Assembly: GCA_013396915.1 (NCBI GenBank) | Contig: VWZL01002849.1 | Location: forward strand, 505,389-569,388 | DNA: 64,000 nucleotides | Origin: Stercorarius parasiticus | Taxonomy: Eukaryota > Chordata > Aves > Charadriiformes > Stercorariidae | Direction: 5' to 3' | Shown here: piece after piece, positions 39,735 to 49,775 of the stretch | Numbering within the stretch: position 1 is the first letter of the stretch | Layout: each line of letters begins with the position of its first letter | The notes under the pieces: model-generated | What the model saw: only the letters and a program-made list of their open reading frames with translations | Database searches by the model: none | Told to the model about the DNA's origin: nothing | Translations under genes and position numbers: made by a program

Positions 39735-39904
39735 TGCTGGCTCATATTCAGCTGGCTGTTGACCAATACACCCAGGTCCTTTTCCGCCAGGCAGCTACCC
39801 AGGCACTCTTCCCCAAGCCCCTAGCGTTGCAAGGGGTTGTTGTGACCCAAGTGCAGCACCTGGCATTTAGCCATGTTGAATCTCATACAGTTGGCCTTGG
39901 CCCA

Positions 39905-40635
39905 TCAATCCAGCCTGTCCAGATCCCTCTGTAGAGCCTTCCTACCCTCAAGCAGATCGACACTCTCACCCAACTTGGAGTTGTCTGCAAACTTACTGAG
40001 GGCACACTCAATCCCCTCATCCAAATCATTGACAAAGATATTAAACAGAACTGGCCCCAGTACTGAGCCCTGGGGAACACCATTTGTGACCAGCCACCAA
40101 CTGGATTTAAATCCATTCACCACTACTCTCTGGGCCCAGACATCCAGTCAGTTTTTCACCCGGTGAAGAGTACTCCCATCCAAGCCATGAGCAGCCAGTT
40201 TCTCCAGGAGGATGCTATGGGAATTGGTGTCAAATGCTTTGCTCAAGTCCAGGGAAACAACATCCACAGCCCTTCCCTCATCCATTAAGCGGGTCACCTT
40301 GTCATAGAAGGAGATCAGGTTTGTCAAACAGGACCTGCCTTTCATAAACCCATGTTGACTGGGCCTGATCACCTCGTTCTCCTGCATGTGCCATGTAATG
40401 GCACTCAGCATGATCTGTTCCATAACCTTCCCTGCCAGCAAGGTCAGACTGACAGGCCTGTAGTTCCCCAGATCCTCCTTCTGGGCTTCTTGTAGATGGG
40501 TGTCACATTAGCTAACCTCCAGTTAACTTGGACCTCTCCAGTTAGCCAGTACTGCTGATAAATGATGGAAAGTGGCTTGGTGAGCACTTCTGCCAGCTCC
40601 CTCAGTACCCTTGGGTGGATTCTGTCCAGCCCCAT
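39905..40635 (-). pseudogene. CR1 ORF2 reverse transcriptase domain, broken
   Basis: RNA-directed DNA polymerase domain that copies CR1 RNA at the nicked target. It spans 40635-40444 (frame 0: LDRIHPRVLRELAEVLTKPL), then 40441-40148 (another frame: QHGFMKGRSCLTNL and motif A LDLSKAFDT intact), then 40147-39905 in that same frame ([15 protein letters not shown] and motif C). Motif C reads KFADNSKL where active copies have FADD, so the second catalytic Asp is Asn (39982-39980). A TGG-to-TGA type stop lies at 40150-40148, and a CGA-to-TGA type stop at 39907-39905 interrupts DRLDRWA. A frameshift also lies near 40442. The copy cannot be active. Confidence 0.92.
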
Positions 40636-40844
40636 AGACTTCAGTGTCTGTCTAAGTACTGTAGCAGGTTACTCGTCATTTCCCCTTGCATTATGTGGGC
40701 TTCATTCTGGTCCCCGTCCCTGTCTTCTAGCTCAAGGGGGTGGGTACTCAGGGAATAACTGGTGTTACTACAAAAGGCTGAGGCAAAGAAGGCATTAAAT
40801 ACCTCAGCCTTTCCTCATCCTTGGTCACTATGTTTCACCCACAT

Positions 40845-41302
40845 CTAATAAAGGATGGAGATTATCATTAGTTCTCTTTTTATTGCTAATGTATTTATAC
40901 AAACATTTTTTATTGTCCCTAACAGTAGAAGCCAGATTAAGTTATAGTTGGTCTTTGGCCCTTCTAATTTTCTCCCACGTATCCTCACAACATCTTTGTA
41001 GTCCTCATGAGTGGCCTGCCCTTTCTTCCAAAGACCATAAACTCTCCTATTTTCCCTGAGTTGCAACCATAGATCTCTGTTCAGCCAGACTGGTCTTTTT
41101 CCCCGATGGCTCATTTTTTGGCACGTGGGGACGGTCTCTCCAGCACCTTTAAGACTTCCATCTTGAAGAATGTCCAGCCTTCCTGGACACCTTTGCCCTT
41201 CAGGACTGCCTCCCAAGGGACTCTGTCAACAAGGTTCCTGAATTGACTGAAATCTGCCCTCCAGAAGCCCAAGGTAGAAGACCTCCCTCCTTGCTTCTCC
41301 AA
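40845..41302 (-). pseudogene. CR1 ORF2 linker between endonuclease and RT
   Basis: Two open stretches in different frames (41302-41111 and 41216-40845) cover the region between the endonuclease and RT of CR1. The first has the FWRADFSQFRNLVDRVPWEA block and the second has KRPVWLNRDLW and KKGQATHEDYKDVVRI, both typical of this segment. The overlap of frames between 41216 and 41111 marks a frameshift. The role of this segment is structural, and no catalytic residues are expected here. Confidence 0.8.
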
Positions 41303-41514
41303 GAATCAAAAACTATCATTTCATGATCACTGTGCCTAAGACAGCCTCACATCACCCACAAATCCTTCTCTGTTCACAAACAACAGGTCCAGCAGCACAC
41401 CTTCCCTAGCTGTCTCCCTCACCAGCTATGTCAGGAAGTTGTCCTCAACACACTCCAGGAAACTCCTAGATTGTTCCCTCTCAGCTGTACTGTCTTTCCA
41501 GCAGACATTTCGTA

Positions 41515-41890
41515 AGTTGAATTCCCCCATGAGAACAAGGGCTAGTGATTATGAGACTTCTTCCAGTTGCTTGTAGAATATGTTATCTGTATCTTCGTCC
41601 TGGTTGGGCAGTCTGTAACAGACTCCCACCATGATATCTGCTTTGTTGGCCCTCCCCCTGATTCTTACCCATAAACACTCAACCCTGTTGTCACCATCAT
41701 TAAGTTCTAGACATTCATAACACTCCCTAACATACAGAGCCACCTCACCACCTCTCCTTCCTTGTCTATCTCTTCTGAAGAGTTTATAGCCATCCATTGC
41801 AGCACACCAGTCGCATAAGTCATCCCACCATGTTTCTGTGATGGTAACTACATCATAGTTTTCCTGATGCACAATGGCTTCCTCCTGTTT
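41515..41890 (-). pseudogene. CR1 ORF2 endonuclease domain, broken
   Basis: This encodes the apurinic-endonuclease-like domain that nicks target DNA in CR1 retrotransposition. The open stretch 41872-41549 shows VVTITETWWDD (the catalytic Glu of the ITET motif at residue 13) and, further on, VGVCYRLPN. An in-frame TAA at 41551-41549 ends the frame. The codons just after it read LALVLMGEFN, where the family has GDFN, so the expected catalytic Asp is a Glu (codon at 41524-41522). Both the stop and this change would disable the enzyme. The domain is followed downstream by the linker and RT of the same element. Confidence 0.85.
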
Positions 41891-42240
41891 GTTGCCACAC
41901 TGCGTGTGTTAGTGTAGATGCACTTCAGTTGGGCTAATGGTCCTGCTACCTTTTTTACTGGGAGAAGCCCTAATTCCTACCTGACCATTCCCAGGTGCTG
42001 CTGCAGTTTCTAACCCATCAATAACCTTTGCATCTTTGCTGCCACATGGATCTCCATCCACTACATTCACTGAGACAGCAGACAGAAGGACCTCACTAGC
42101 ATACTGTTCCACAAACATTGGCACGCCACCCAGAGACTTATCTCTAGCAAGCCTTGTTTCATCCTCTTTCCCCTTCAAATCTAATTGAAACCTCTTTCAA
42201 TGAGCCCTGCTCACCCTGTGCAGAACCTCTTCCTCTGGAA

Positions 42241-44485
42241 TGTTTACGTTTGAAGTCCTTAGAAGTACCTCTCCACCTCATGAGAGAAAATACAGCTTTT
42301 CTCTAGCACACAATGCCCCCATATTTCTAAAAGTAAAAATTCTCATCAAGTTAAAAATGTCTAGTGTATACTGCTATCATGAATATTTATATGGGGCAGT
42401 ATGTGACACTGGAGTAGAGAAGGACATATATATAGATAGCACCAATCTAGGCTTCATTTAGCTATTTGAAGTGCCAAAATCAATTAAACTGCAGCAACCT
42501 GTTTGCTAGGGCCTATACAAGACTGTTGGAGATGCTTGAAAGTAATGTGACTGCCAGAATTCTCTTCACCTCTACCCCATTGCTGTTGGTACCCAAGCTA
42601 GTGTAGGCATGACCACAGGGGGTGCAATTATATCCAGGGATATTGAGCAATCAATATACTTTGAAAATGTAGCAGACAGTTGTTGGGCAAGAACACAAAC
42701 ATATTGGCACAATACCACAACCTCCTGCAGCTGCTGTGTAGTTGCAGCAGGTAAGTGTACATCAATGAAAGCCAAAGAAAGAAGACTACAATGTCTGAAC
42801 TGATAGCAAAAGCCTCACTTATTTCACCTTCTGGAAGGCCCAGGCTAGGGAATTCAGAGGGTTAGCCTTTCACCTCTTGATCTTCAAGGAAAAAAAAAAA
42901 GAGGGCAAGAAAAAAAAGAAAACCTTCAGGATTATTTTTTTTAATTCAAAAATAAAATTTTAAATCCTACTTGTTGTAACCTGATGTCTGTTTTGAAGGG
43001 ACATTTTAATCCTTAGAAGAGGTGCAGTGGAGTAGAGAGCAATAGGAACATTAACAAAATTAGTGTAGAATTTTTTGAGTTTTACAGTGATATCTTTCAC
43101 AGATATATCAATAATAATCAATAATAATAACCTTAGTATTTTCAAATTAACACTTTTGGCCTAAGTGGATGGTACTCAAAGGACAGAGACTATAGCATAG
43201 GGCTTTCTGTTATTACTGGTAATGCCTTGCAACATTTTGTATGAAGCTGAGGTCATTAACAAGAGGATAAAAATCAAGCAAAGAAAAATGCTTCTTACTA
43301 ATTCTTCTCTATGTCTTGACAATGACGCAATCTAAACTCAACTAGAGACAATGGAGGGACTGTCTCCCTATGCTGTTTCTAATTTTGCATATGGAGGGGT
43401 CTTTTTATGGAATTCAGCTCTGTATTCTGCATTTTTCTACCTCCACATTATCCTTGTCCTACTGCTAATGTCTTTCATCATCTCTGAGTAATATAATATC
43501 ATAATTCCTCTTCTATCATTTGGCTTCATAGTTAACCCATGATGGTACGTGGGCATACCTTAACTGATAAGATAACCAGTGCTCCATTCAAGCAAAATAA
43601 CTGGTCCAAATTAAACAAAGACTACACCAGTTTAAACGTTGTTGTGGGATCATTGCAAATCTTTCTTTCGAAGAACTGCTTGCCTTTTGGACTTTGGACT
43701 CAAACTGCAAGAAGAGTATTGCACTAATGAATTCCCATTGTTGCAACATTATAATGAGTAGTTATTATTTTATTAATATTTAATTGGCTTACGGCATAGA
43801 AGGATTTAAGTATTTGTTCAGCAGTAACTTAAGCCTCATGAAGTTTTTAGAGGTAACAAGATACAATAACAGTAAGATAAAAGGTGTAATAAGACCATTG
43901 AACAGAAGAGGCCTCATGGACAGTGATTAGATTGAAGAGTCATCAAGTAAAAGGTCTGCGTACCCTCAGGCTGTCTGTTATTTCTTTCAAATTAAATTGG
44001 CAATTCTAAGAGGGGAAAAAAGAATCATTTATCTACACTAAAGTTACGGTAATGCTTTGTTAAATCCTGGGTGAGTAGCAACTCTTCAGGACTTAACTTC
44101 TGAAACAACAGACAAAATTTCAGGATGGGTATAAGTATCTTGGGGCTTGAATTTTTTTTTCTATAGGTTGAGCTTAACAAAGACATAACCTACATAACTT
44201 TTCTGTGTTTTCCTGTTTGAGGTTTGTTGGGTTTTTTTGAGTGGGGAGAGGGTAACCATATTTTAACTGACTTTCCTCCCTGCCCAGATAATTTCAAAAA
44301 ATTGTCTTTATTGAAGTCATGTTCATCTTTGACCATCAAGATCAGTACCCTCCTGCATAGCACTGCAGATGTGGGAAGGAGTTCAAGAAAACTTCTAGTC
44401 CAGAACTTCTGAGCTAAAATGGGACAGAGTATAAGCAGGTGTTTATGAAAGATTTTTTTTTTTTAAATGTCTCATTGAAATATTA
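42241..44485. other. Unique AT-rich DNA, no gene seen
   Basis: Frames at 42572-42803 overlap on opposite strands. An A-rich run lies near 42890-42925, and a short ATCAATAATA repeat lies at about 43105-43131. Nothing else is recognised. Confidence 0.55.
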
Positions 44486-45075
44486 TTTTGAAGGAGATGC
44501 CAAAACCAGGTGCTAGGTAAGTTTTCCTGGTATTCTGTTATCCGTAGAATAGAAACATTTTTCCAATATCAAATCTAGATTTTTGCAAGAAAATATATTT
44601 CCCCTCATTGCATTTCCAATTGAAAGAAAAGTCACAAGATTCCCATCACATCTGCCCTTCTGACTTTCTCACTTTAAAAAAAAAAAAAAAAAAGACTACT
44701 TGCATCTGATCCTAAACTGAGTAAATTCGGGGACTAAACTTTCTTAATCTATAATGTTTTCTAAGATGCCTGCAATTCTCACTTGTTTTAGCTTACTGAA
44801 AGCCTGGTTCCTCAGTTGCATACAGAATCTCAAATGAGATTTTACCACTCTTTGATCAGTAGAATAGAATAAATAACCTGGTTTCTCATATATAACTCAT
44901 ACATTAATACATACTGGATGAAATTTGTCTTTTTTTATACATACTTACTATTGTCTTATATTCAGTTTGTGATTCAATTCAACCCCCAAACTCTTTTCTC
45001 GTGTGCTCCTTAGATTGTCATCTTGCATTTATGCACTGAATTAATTTTTCTCAGTCCAGCATCTTTGCACCTTTC
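44486..45075 (-). mobile_element. Ancient CR1 relic, 3' half
   Basis: The plus strand follows the reverse complement of CR1 ORF2 C-terminus over about 580 bases. It has GAAACATTTTTCCAATATC, CTCATTGCATTTCC, a TTGCATACAGAATCTCAAAT block, a CATTAATACATACTGGATG block, TATTCAGTTTGTGATTCAAT and ACCCCCAAACTCTTTTCTC. The last two correspond to the usual CR1 'attcagcttgtgatccact' and 'acccccagatccttttc' segments. An A18 run at 44676-44693 lies inside it. Order is conserved but no reading frame remains. Confidence 0.75.
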
Positions 45076-46140
45076 ATCATGGAAGAAACTAAGAAATCTG
45101 CTATGAATTCCCATACAGTCCTCCACCATACGCACAGCGCTTCACACACTGGTGTTTCCAGCACAGTCAGTGTGTTTTCCATTACCCAAGATGTTAATGA
45201 GCTGATTACAACCAGGCTAAGGAGAGACCCCAGGGACCACCATTTATTCCCACGCCCTTCAGTTCTCATGAGGAACCAGATACTATTATACCCTGAGTTT
45301 TTCAGTCAGCTGTGATTTCTTGCGTACCAGTGTTTCCCAGACTTCTTACAGATGAGCCCCCCTTTTATGGGTATCCATTACCATATCTTTCCCATAGCAT
45401 CTGGGGATGGGGAAAAGCTAACTCACTTCCATCTCTGGCAGGAGCTCAGGTCTGCCGGAGCTGACGAGCAAAAAGAGACCGTAAAAATTGGCTGTTGGCA
45501 CATTTAATAAACTAAACTCCAGCCAACAAGTAGTCAGTACAACTCTTATGTTGTTATTTTTGCTTTGGTTTAACTTTTACTGGGTTTGATAATAATTTCA
45601 TTTTTCATAATTTGATTAACACAATAATTTTTACAATTGTTTGTCAGTCTCCTGGAGATTAAGAACTGCAGATTAACAAAAACATATTTCCTGTGTTTCC
45701 CTGTTTGTATAGGATAGCAATTTAACCAGAGAATGGCAAAAGCCTTTCCAACTCAAGTATACTGAGAAATGTTTATTGCCTCTGTACTACCCAGTAGGCA
45801 AACTGTCCTGACAAAGGAAGGAATCAGTATCTTTTTCTTCTCTCCCCTTTTTTATACATTGATTAAGAATTGAGTATCTTCTGGGATGTTGTAGTTAATC
45901 TGATGGGTCCATAAATCTTTACTACTACTTTTTTTTTTGTGAGCCTGCAACCATACTGAAGTCAAATAAGATCCCGGATTAAAATTTAAGGCACAAATCA
46001 CCACGAACAAAATGTTGCCAGTGGACTCGGCTTTCACTGTAATTTGAAAGTGACTACCACTTCTATGGAATAGCTTGTAGAGATTAAACCAATCTTACAG
46101 TGGAAAAAATACAATATACAACTGCGTCTACACATTAACT
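45076..46140. other. Unique DNA, no gene seen
   Basis: Two frames overlap on opposite strands at 45051-45315 without a domain. The rest is AT-rich and unrecognised up to the sharp GC transition at 46141. Confidence 0.5.
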
Positions 46141-46378
46141 GGGTGCCCCGGTGCCGTCGGTGGGTGCTGCCGGGCGGCCCCTGCGGCGCCGCGCCGGGGC
46201 TGCCCCGTGCCGGACACAGCCGGTTCCAGCCGGCTCCAACGGCCCCAGCGCAGGGCACAGCTGAGCCCCTCAGCCACGGGCGGGCGCCGCGGGGAAAGCC
46301 TGTGTCAGAAAGGGCCAAACGCTGCCCGGCAGCCAGGGCTGAGGGAAACCGGGTGAGAAACAGCCCTGCGAGCCCCGA

Positions 46379-46406
46379 GGGGAGAGCGGGAGGAGGGGAG
46401 GAGGGG
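46379..46406 (+). other. Predicted G-quadruplex motif in the LTR
   Basis: Four G-tracts (GGGG 46379-46382, GGG 46388-46390, GGGG 46395-46398, GGGG 46403-46406) are separated by loops of 5, 4 and 4 bases, which fits the standard quadruplex rule with three-G tetrads. It lies in the GC-rich part of the LTR. Folding is inferred from sequence only. Confidence 0.7.
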
Positions 46407-46694
46407 CTCCAGGCGCCCCCGCAGAGCTGCCCCTGCGGCCCTGGCAGAGACCGCGCTGGGGCAGGAGTTTTCCCTGCAGCCCCTGGGAAGGGCCCGGGCT
46501 GGAGCAGGGAAAGGTGTGAGGAGGCAGGAGCGGCAGAGAGGAGCTACCGTGGACTGGCTGCAGCCCCACATTCCCCATCGCACTGTGCTGCTTGTGGGGT
46601 GAGGAGGTCGAGGACTTGGGAAAGAAGGTGTGAAGTCTAGATGGGGGGAAAGGGTGAGAGATGATGTTGCTTTGTTTTCTTTGGTTTAGTTGGT

Positions 46695-46700
46695 AATAAA
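46695..46700 (+). terminator. LTR polyadenylation signal
   Basis: Canonical AATAAA in the AT-rich part of the LTR, followed by AAATTAACTTTCC and a GT/T-rich stretch. In the truncated second copy (56863-57185) the equivalent position reads AAGGAATTAAACTAATTTT, so the signal has decayed there. Confidence 0.65.
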
Positions 46701-46896
46701 TTAAATTAACTTTCCTCAAGTCTGTTTTGCCTCTGATGGTAATTGGTAAATGATCTCCCCGTCTTTATCTCGGTCCATGAGCTTTTTCATCTTTTCTAAA
46801 TCATGGAATCCTAGAATCGCTGTCCTGTTAAGGAGAGGGAATGAGAGAGGGGCTGAGTGGGTGTTTAGCAGCCAGCCAAGGTCACAAAACAGCACA

Positions 46897-49704
46897 TGCA
46901 GTTCATAGTAAGTATGTATTAACTAATATGGGTCCTTTAGAACAAATTCGTGATCCACTGGGAATTCAGCGTCAAACCTCTCATTCACTTTTACGCACCC
47001 GTGATTTCACCCAAAGTTTTAGAATACTGCTGCATTGAAATTTCATCAGGGTAAAAAGATAAAGGCCTTATCAGGTAATTTTGTTTTGAAAGCTGAGGGC
47101 ACAGTTTTGCAATTGAGTAAGCCATTTGTATTACTGAATTGTTTTAACTATTTGAAAATAAAAAAGTATCCCAGAGAACTATGTCGTCTTTCAAATAATT
47201 TCAATATCTAAAGTAAAGACGGCTAGTAATACTCTTTTGAGTGCCTGAAATTTAAGAGCTATTCATATGAGCTATCTTGCTCCATTCCCTTCCAACCTGG
47301 TTTACCTGTAGTGAAAGCAGAGAGTGCTTTGTAGTTGAAACTTACCTTATACTCATCATATTCTGAAGGAGCTTACATCTAGTGATGACACAGAACTCAG
47401 ATTAAATTCAGTAGGCCAGAGTTAACCTTTTGTATATCACCCTTACTAGATATCTCAGAAAATATGCACACCTTATTGAAGGAGGAAGAGATGATGAATT
47501 TTTAAAAGATACAGTTCCATCAAAACATTAATTATGGGCTTTATGTAAATATTTACAGCTAAGAATTTTTAATCTTAACTAAAAAGCAACACACTTCTGT
47601 CATTTGTCAGGTATAAGGAGAAAAAAAAAAGCATAGCAAAAAAACCCCCGATCTTCAGTAGACTTCAAAGAACTTTTTCTAACTTTTCTTGTACTATTTC
47701 ATGACCTTTTTGGTCATTAAAGTATCTTTTAAGCTAGATGGGGATTTGAATTTTTAGCTTTGAAAACAACAAGACTAGAATAAAACAAACTAGGAAACGA
47801 ATGCAAACTTCCAAACTTAATTATCATAAATTAAGTAAAAAAGATTACAGTTCCTTTACTTTTCCCACCTTTGCCACTTCAAGAAATTTTATCTGGACAG
47901 TATCTAAGCTTTGATTAGAATTAAGAGTTTCTAGAACCCAATCTTGTACACGTGTGCTGTATCGATATGGATTATCAGTCATTAAAAAAAAAACAAAACA
48001 ACAAAAGCAACACACTCTAACAATGAGTTATCAGCTACTACAATGTGAGTTTCATGCATCTTGTGATTTGCTGCTGGGAATTGATCTGATGACCTTAACG
48101 CCTAGTAATACCATTCAAGGGTTAACTTTTCAAAGTACATGTGTGTTCCTCCCACTGAAATTTGCCCAGCCATCTACCAGAAAGGAATGTTTACCTAATG
48201 ATTTAACTATTACGGCAGATAACAGCTCAATGATGAGTTATCTAACTCATAATGGTGAGTTACTACTTTTTCTAGCAGAGGGACAGAAGATAAAAGTCTA
48301 TCACAGGTTCAGAGGTCTTAACCTGTTTCCACAGGCCAGTAACATCACATGAAACCCTCTTTCACCCCAGGTCATTCTTTCAAGCAATAAAGTAGACATC
48401 ACCTTGAAATGAAGGTATTCCCATATTCAACAACTCTAGAAATCCAGGTTAGTTAATCCTGAAACTAATCTAGATTAGCTTCACTTGAAGTGTTCTCCGT
48501 TTCCTACGGCAAATGACATCAACCACTGTTTTACCAGTGGAATTCTCTTTCTTTACAGGGAACTGAGAACCCTAGGTAATGTGGTTTTAGTGGAAGTCAA
48601 CTGACAGCTTCTAGGTAGACCTGAAGACAATACAGAAGCAGGTGTTCCTGGGCTCCCAGGGAAGCCACAGAGCAAGAGGAATTTGTTAGTGTCACAACTA
48701 GGTGGTAAATGCGTCCAAAAACAATTTGCCTTTTTTTTTTCCCCCAAATACTTAGTGAATATATGTTTGCAGTCCTCATTTGTTTCCTTTACACTTTATA
48801 CTCCCACATTTACTTGCTGAGAAGGTTTACTGAAGAGGTGACTGTGCAGATACAGTTTTTGAGTTAGCAAACAGAAACTTGAGTTTCGTCTATTGAAAAC
48901 AGATAAAATATGAACAATAAGTATGAAGACAAATGGTTAAAAAAACCCAACAAAACCTAACCCCAAAAAAATGTGGGACACAAGCACCTTTGAAGGACCA
49001 ATGAGGAATATATTCTGAAAGTCTTCTTCCTCAAAGTACCTATATGCAACCAAAATTCTTTAAACACATGTAATCTTTAGGATACAAAGGTATTGCAATA
49101 CCTTTTATCATAAGTATTGCAAGTCACCAGTAGGCTGAGATATATTAATGAAAAACATTTATGGGCAATTTTTTGTATTGGAAAAGAATTTATGGCTTTT
49201 GTGACATATTTAAAGAAGAAGAAGATGCTATTTTAGCAAGTAGGTAGGTTTTTTTGTGAAGAGCTCCTCAACTTAATTTGTAGTATTTTTTTATTCCCTC
49301 TAATCTAAGATCTCTCTTATTGGAGGTGTAATTTTACTCCCTTAAGCAAGACCAAGCAAAGAAATACGGCAACGTTAAATACTTTATATGATAGCTGGTG
49401 AATGGATCATTAAATAATTTTCCATAATTTTTTCATAAGTATTTTTTAAATATATTTTTCAGAGGTGTTCACATGTGAACATTGCTTTTGACCACTTAAG
49501 CCTCAGCGTAGTAAAAGTATCTTATTTTTGAGGATTAATCCCAACACTTTAAGAAACAGTGAACACAGATGTAACTTCTTAGTCTTGTAATCCCTTGCTT
49601 GCAGATTTCTTCTCTGCATTTCTCTCTTTCCTGTCAGAATGAAAATTTTACTTGGCTTCCATGTGTAGATTTCAGTTCTGTAAATATTTACAACTCTACC
49701 TTTT
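46897..49704. other. Unique AT-rich DNA, no gene confirmed
   Basis: It includes the 47954-48352 open frame listed separately and A/C-rich tracts at 47988-48016 and 48938-48970. No exon or repeat family is supported elsewhere. Confidence 0.5.
47954..48352 (+). other. Unassigned open frame, longest outside repeats
   Basis: 132 codons are open from a GTG. The first ATG is at 48023 (codon 24), giving 109 codons to the TGA at 48350-48352. The first part is low complexity (Lys/Gln/Thr-rich, from the A-rich tract). No signal peptide, membrane helix, coiled coil or known domain is visible, and no splice or promoter context was found. It is most likely a chance frame, with a decayed retroelement or orphan exon as weaker options. 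Confidence 0.12.
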
Positions 49705-49775
49705 CTACCATGAATGACCCTATTGAAATCAAAGGAACTGAATGCATCATTAAATTGTGTATAAATACGTGGAAG
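49705..49775. mobile_element. Ancient palindromic repeat fragment (weak)
   Basis: CCCTATTGAAATCAAAGGAA followed by TTAAATTGTGTATAAATACG resembles a worn piece of the amniote repeat with 'cccattgaagtcaatgggac' and 'ttaaagttaagcatgtgt' words. The alignment is by eye. Confidence 0.3.

Larger units (their letters stand above)
39117..42240 (-). mobile_element. Large CR1 LINE copy, near-complete but dead ORF2
   Basis: About 3.1 kb of CR1 in the minus orientation. The 3' end (39117) shows the CR1 tail as AGAATCATAGATTAGTCTAG and GGTTGGAAGGGACC. Moving upstream there are the C-terminal domain, reverse transcriptase, a linker and an APE-type endonuclease, followed by sequence that belongs to the start of ORF2 or the ORF1-ORF2 junction (42178-41909). 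A full CR1 is about 4.5 kb, so ORF1 and the 5' UTR are missing, as is usual for 5'-truncated LINE copies. Frame changes and premature stops occur throughout. The 5' limit is uncertain by about 50 bases. Confidence 0.95.
46141..46896 (+). mobile_element. CpG-rich avian ERV-type LTR, solo or 5'-incomplete
   Basis: GC content jumps at 46141. The first 300 bases are dense in CpG, followed by a purine-rich part and then an AT-rich part with an AATAAA signal at 46695-46700. After it come TCAAGTCTGTTTTGCC and GGTAATTGGTAAATGATCTC, ending in a CAAAACAGCACA terminus. This order (GC-rich U3-like part, polyadenylation signal, R/U5-like part) and the R/U5 words match an LTR family I have seen in many bird genomes, probably ERVL- or ERVK-type. 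I see no gag, pol or env nearby, so it is best read as a solo LTR. Open frames here are by-products of GC content. Family and 5' end are not certain. Confidence 0.75.

Noticed and set aside
39280..39762. 160-codon plus-strand open frame
   Set aside because: It is the antisense shadow of CR1 ORF2, whose correct reading is on the minus strand.
46143..46640. 165-codon open frame in the GC-rich block
   Set aside because: Frames are open on both strands over the same bases, rich in Ala, Gly, Pro and Arg, as expected from CpG-rich DNA. The stretch lies in the LTR and shows no retroviral or host domain.
46804..46824. CR1-tail-like words inside the LTR (ATCATGGAATCCTAGAATCG)
   Set aside because: The words resemble a CR1 tail, but no CR1 body follows on either side, and the second LTR copy has ordinary LTR sequence at this place. 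Probably chance or a tiny indel.
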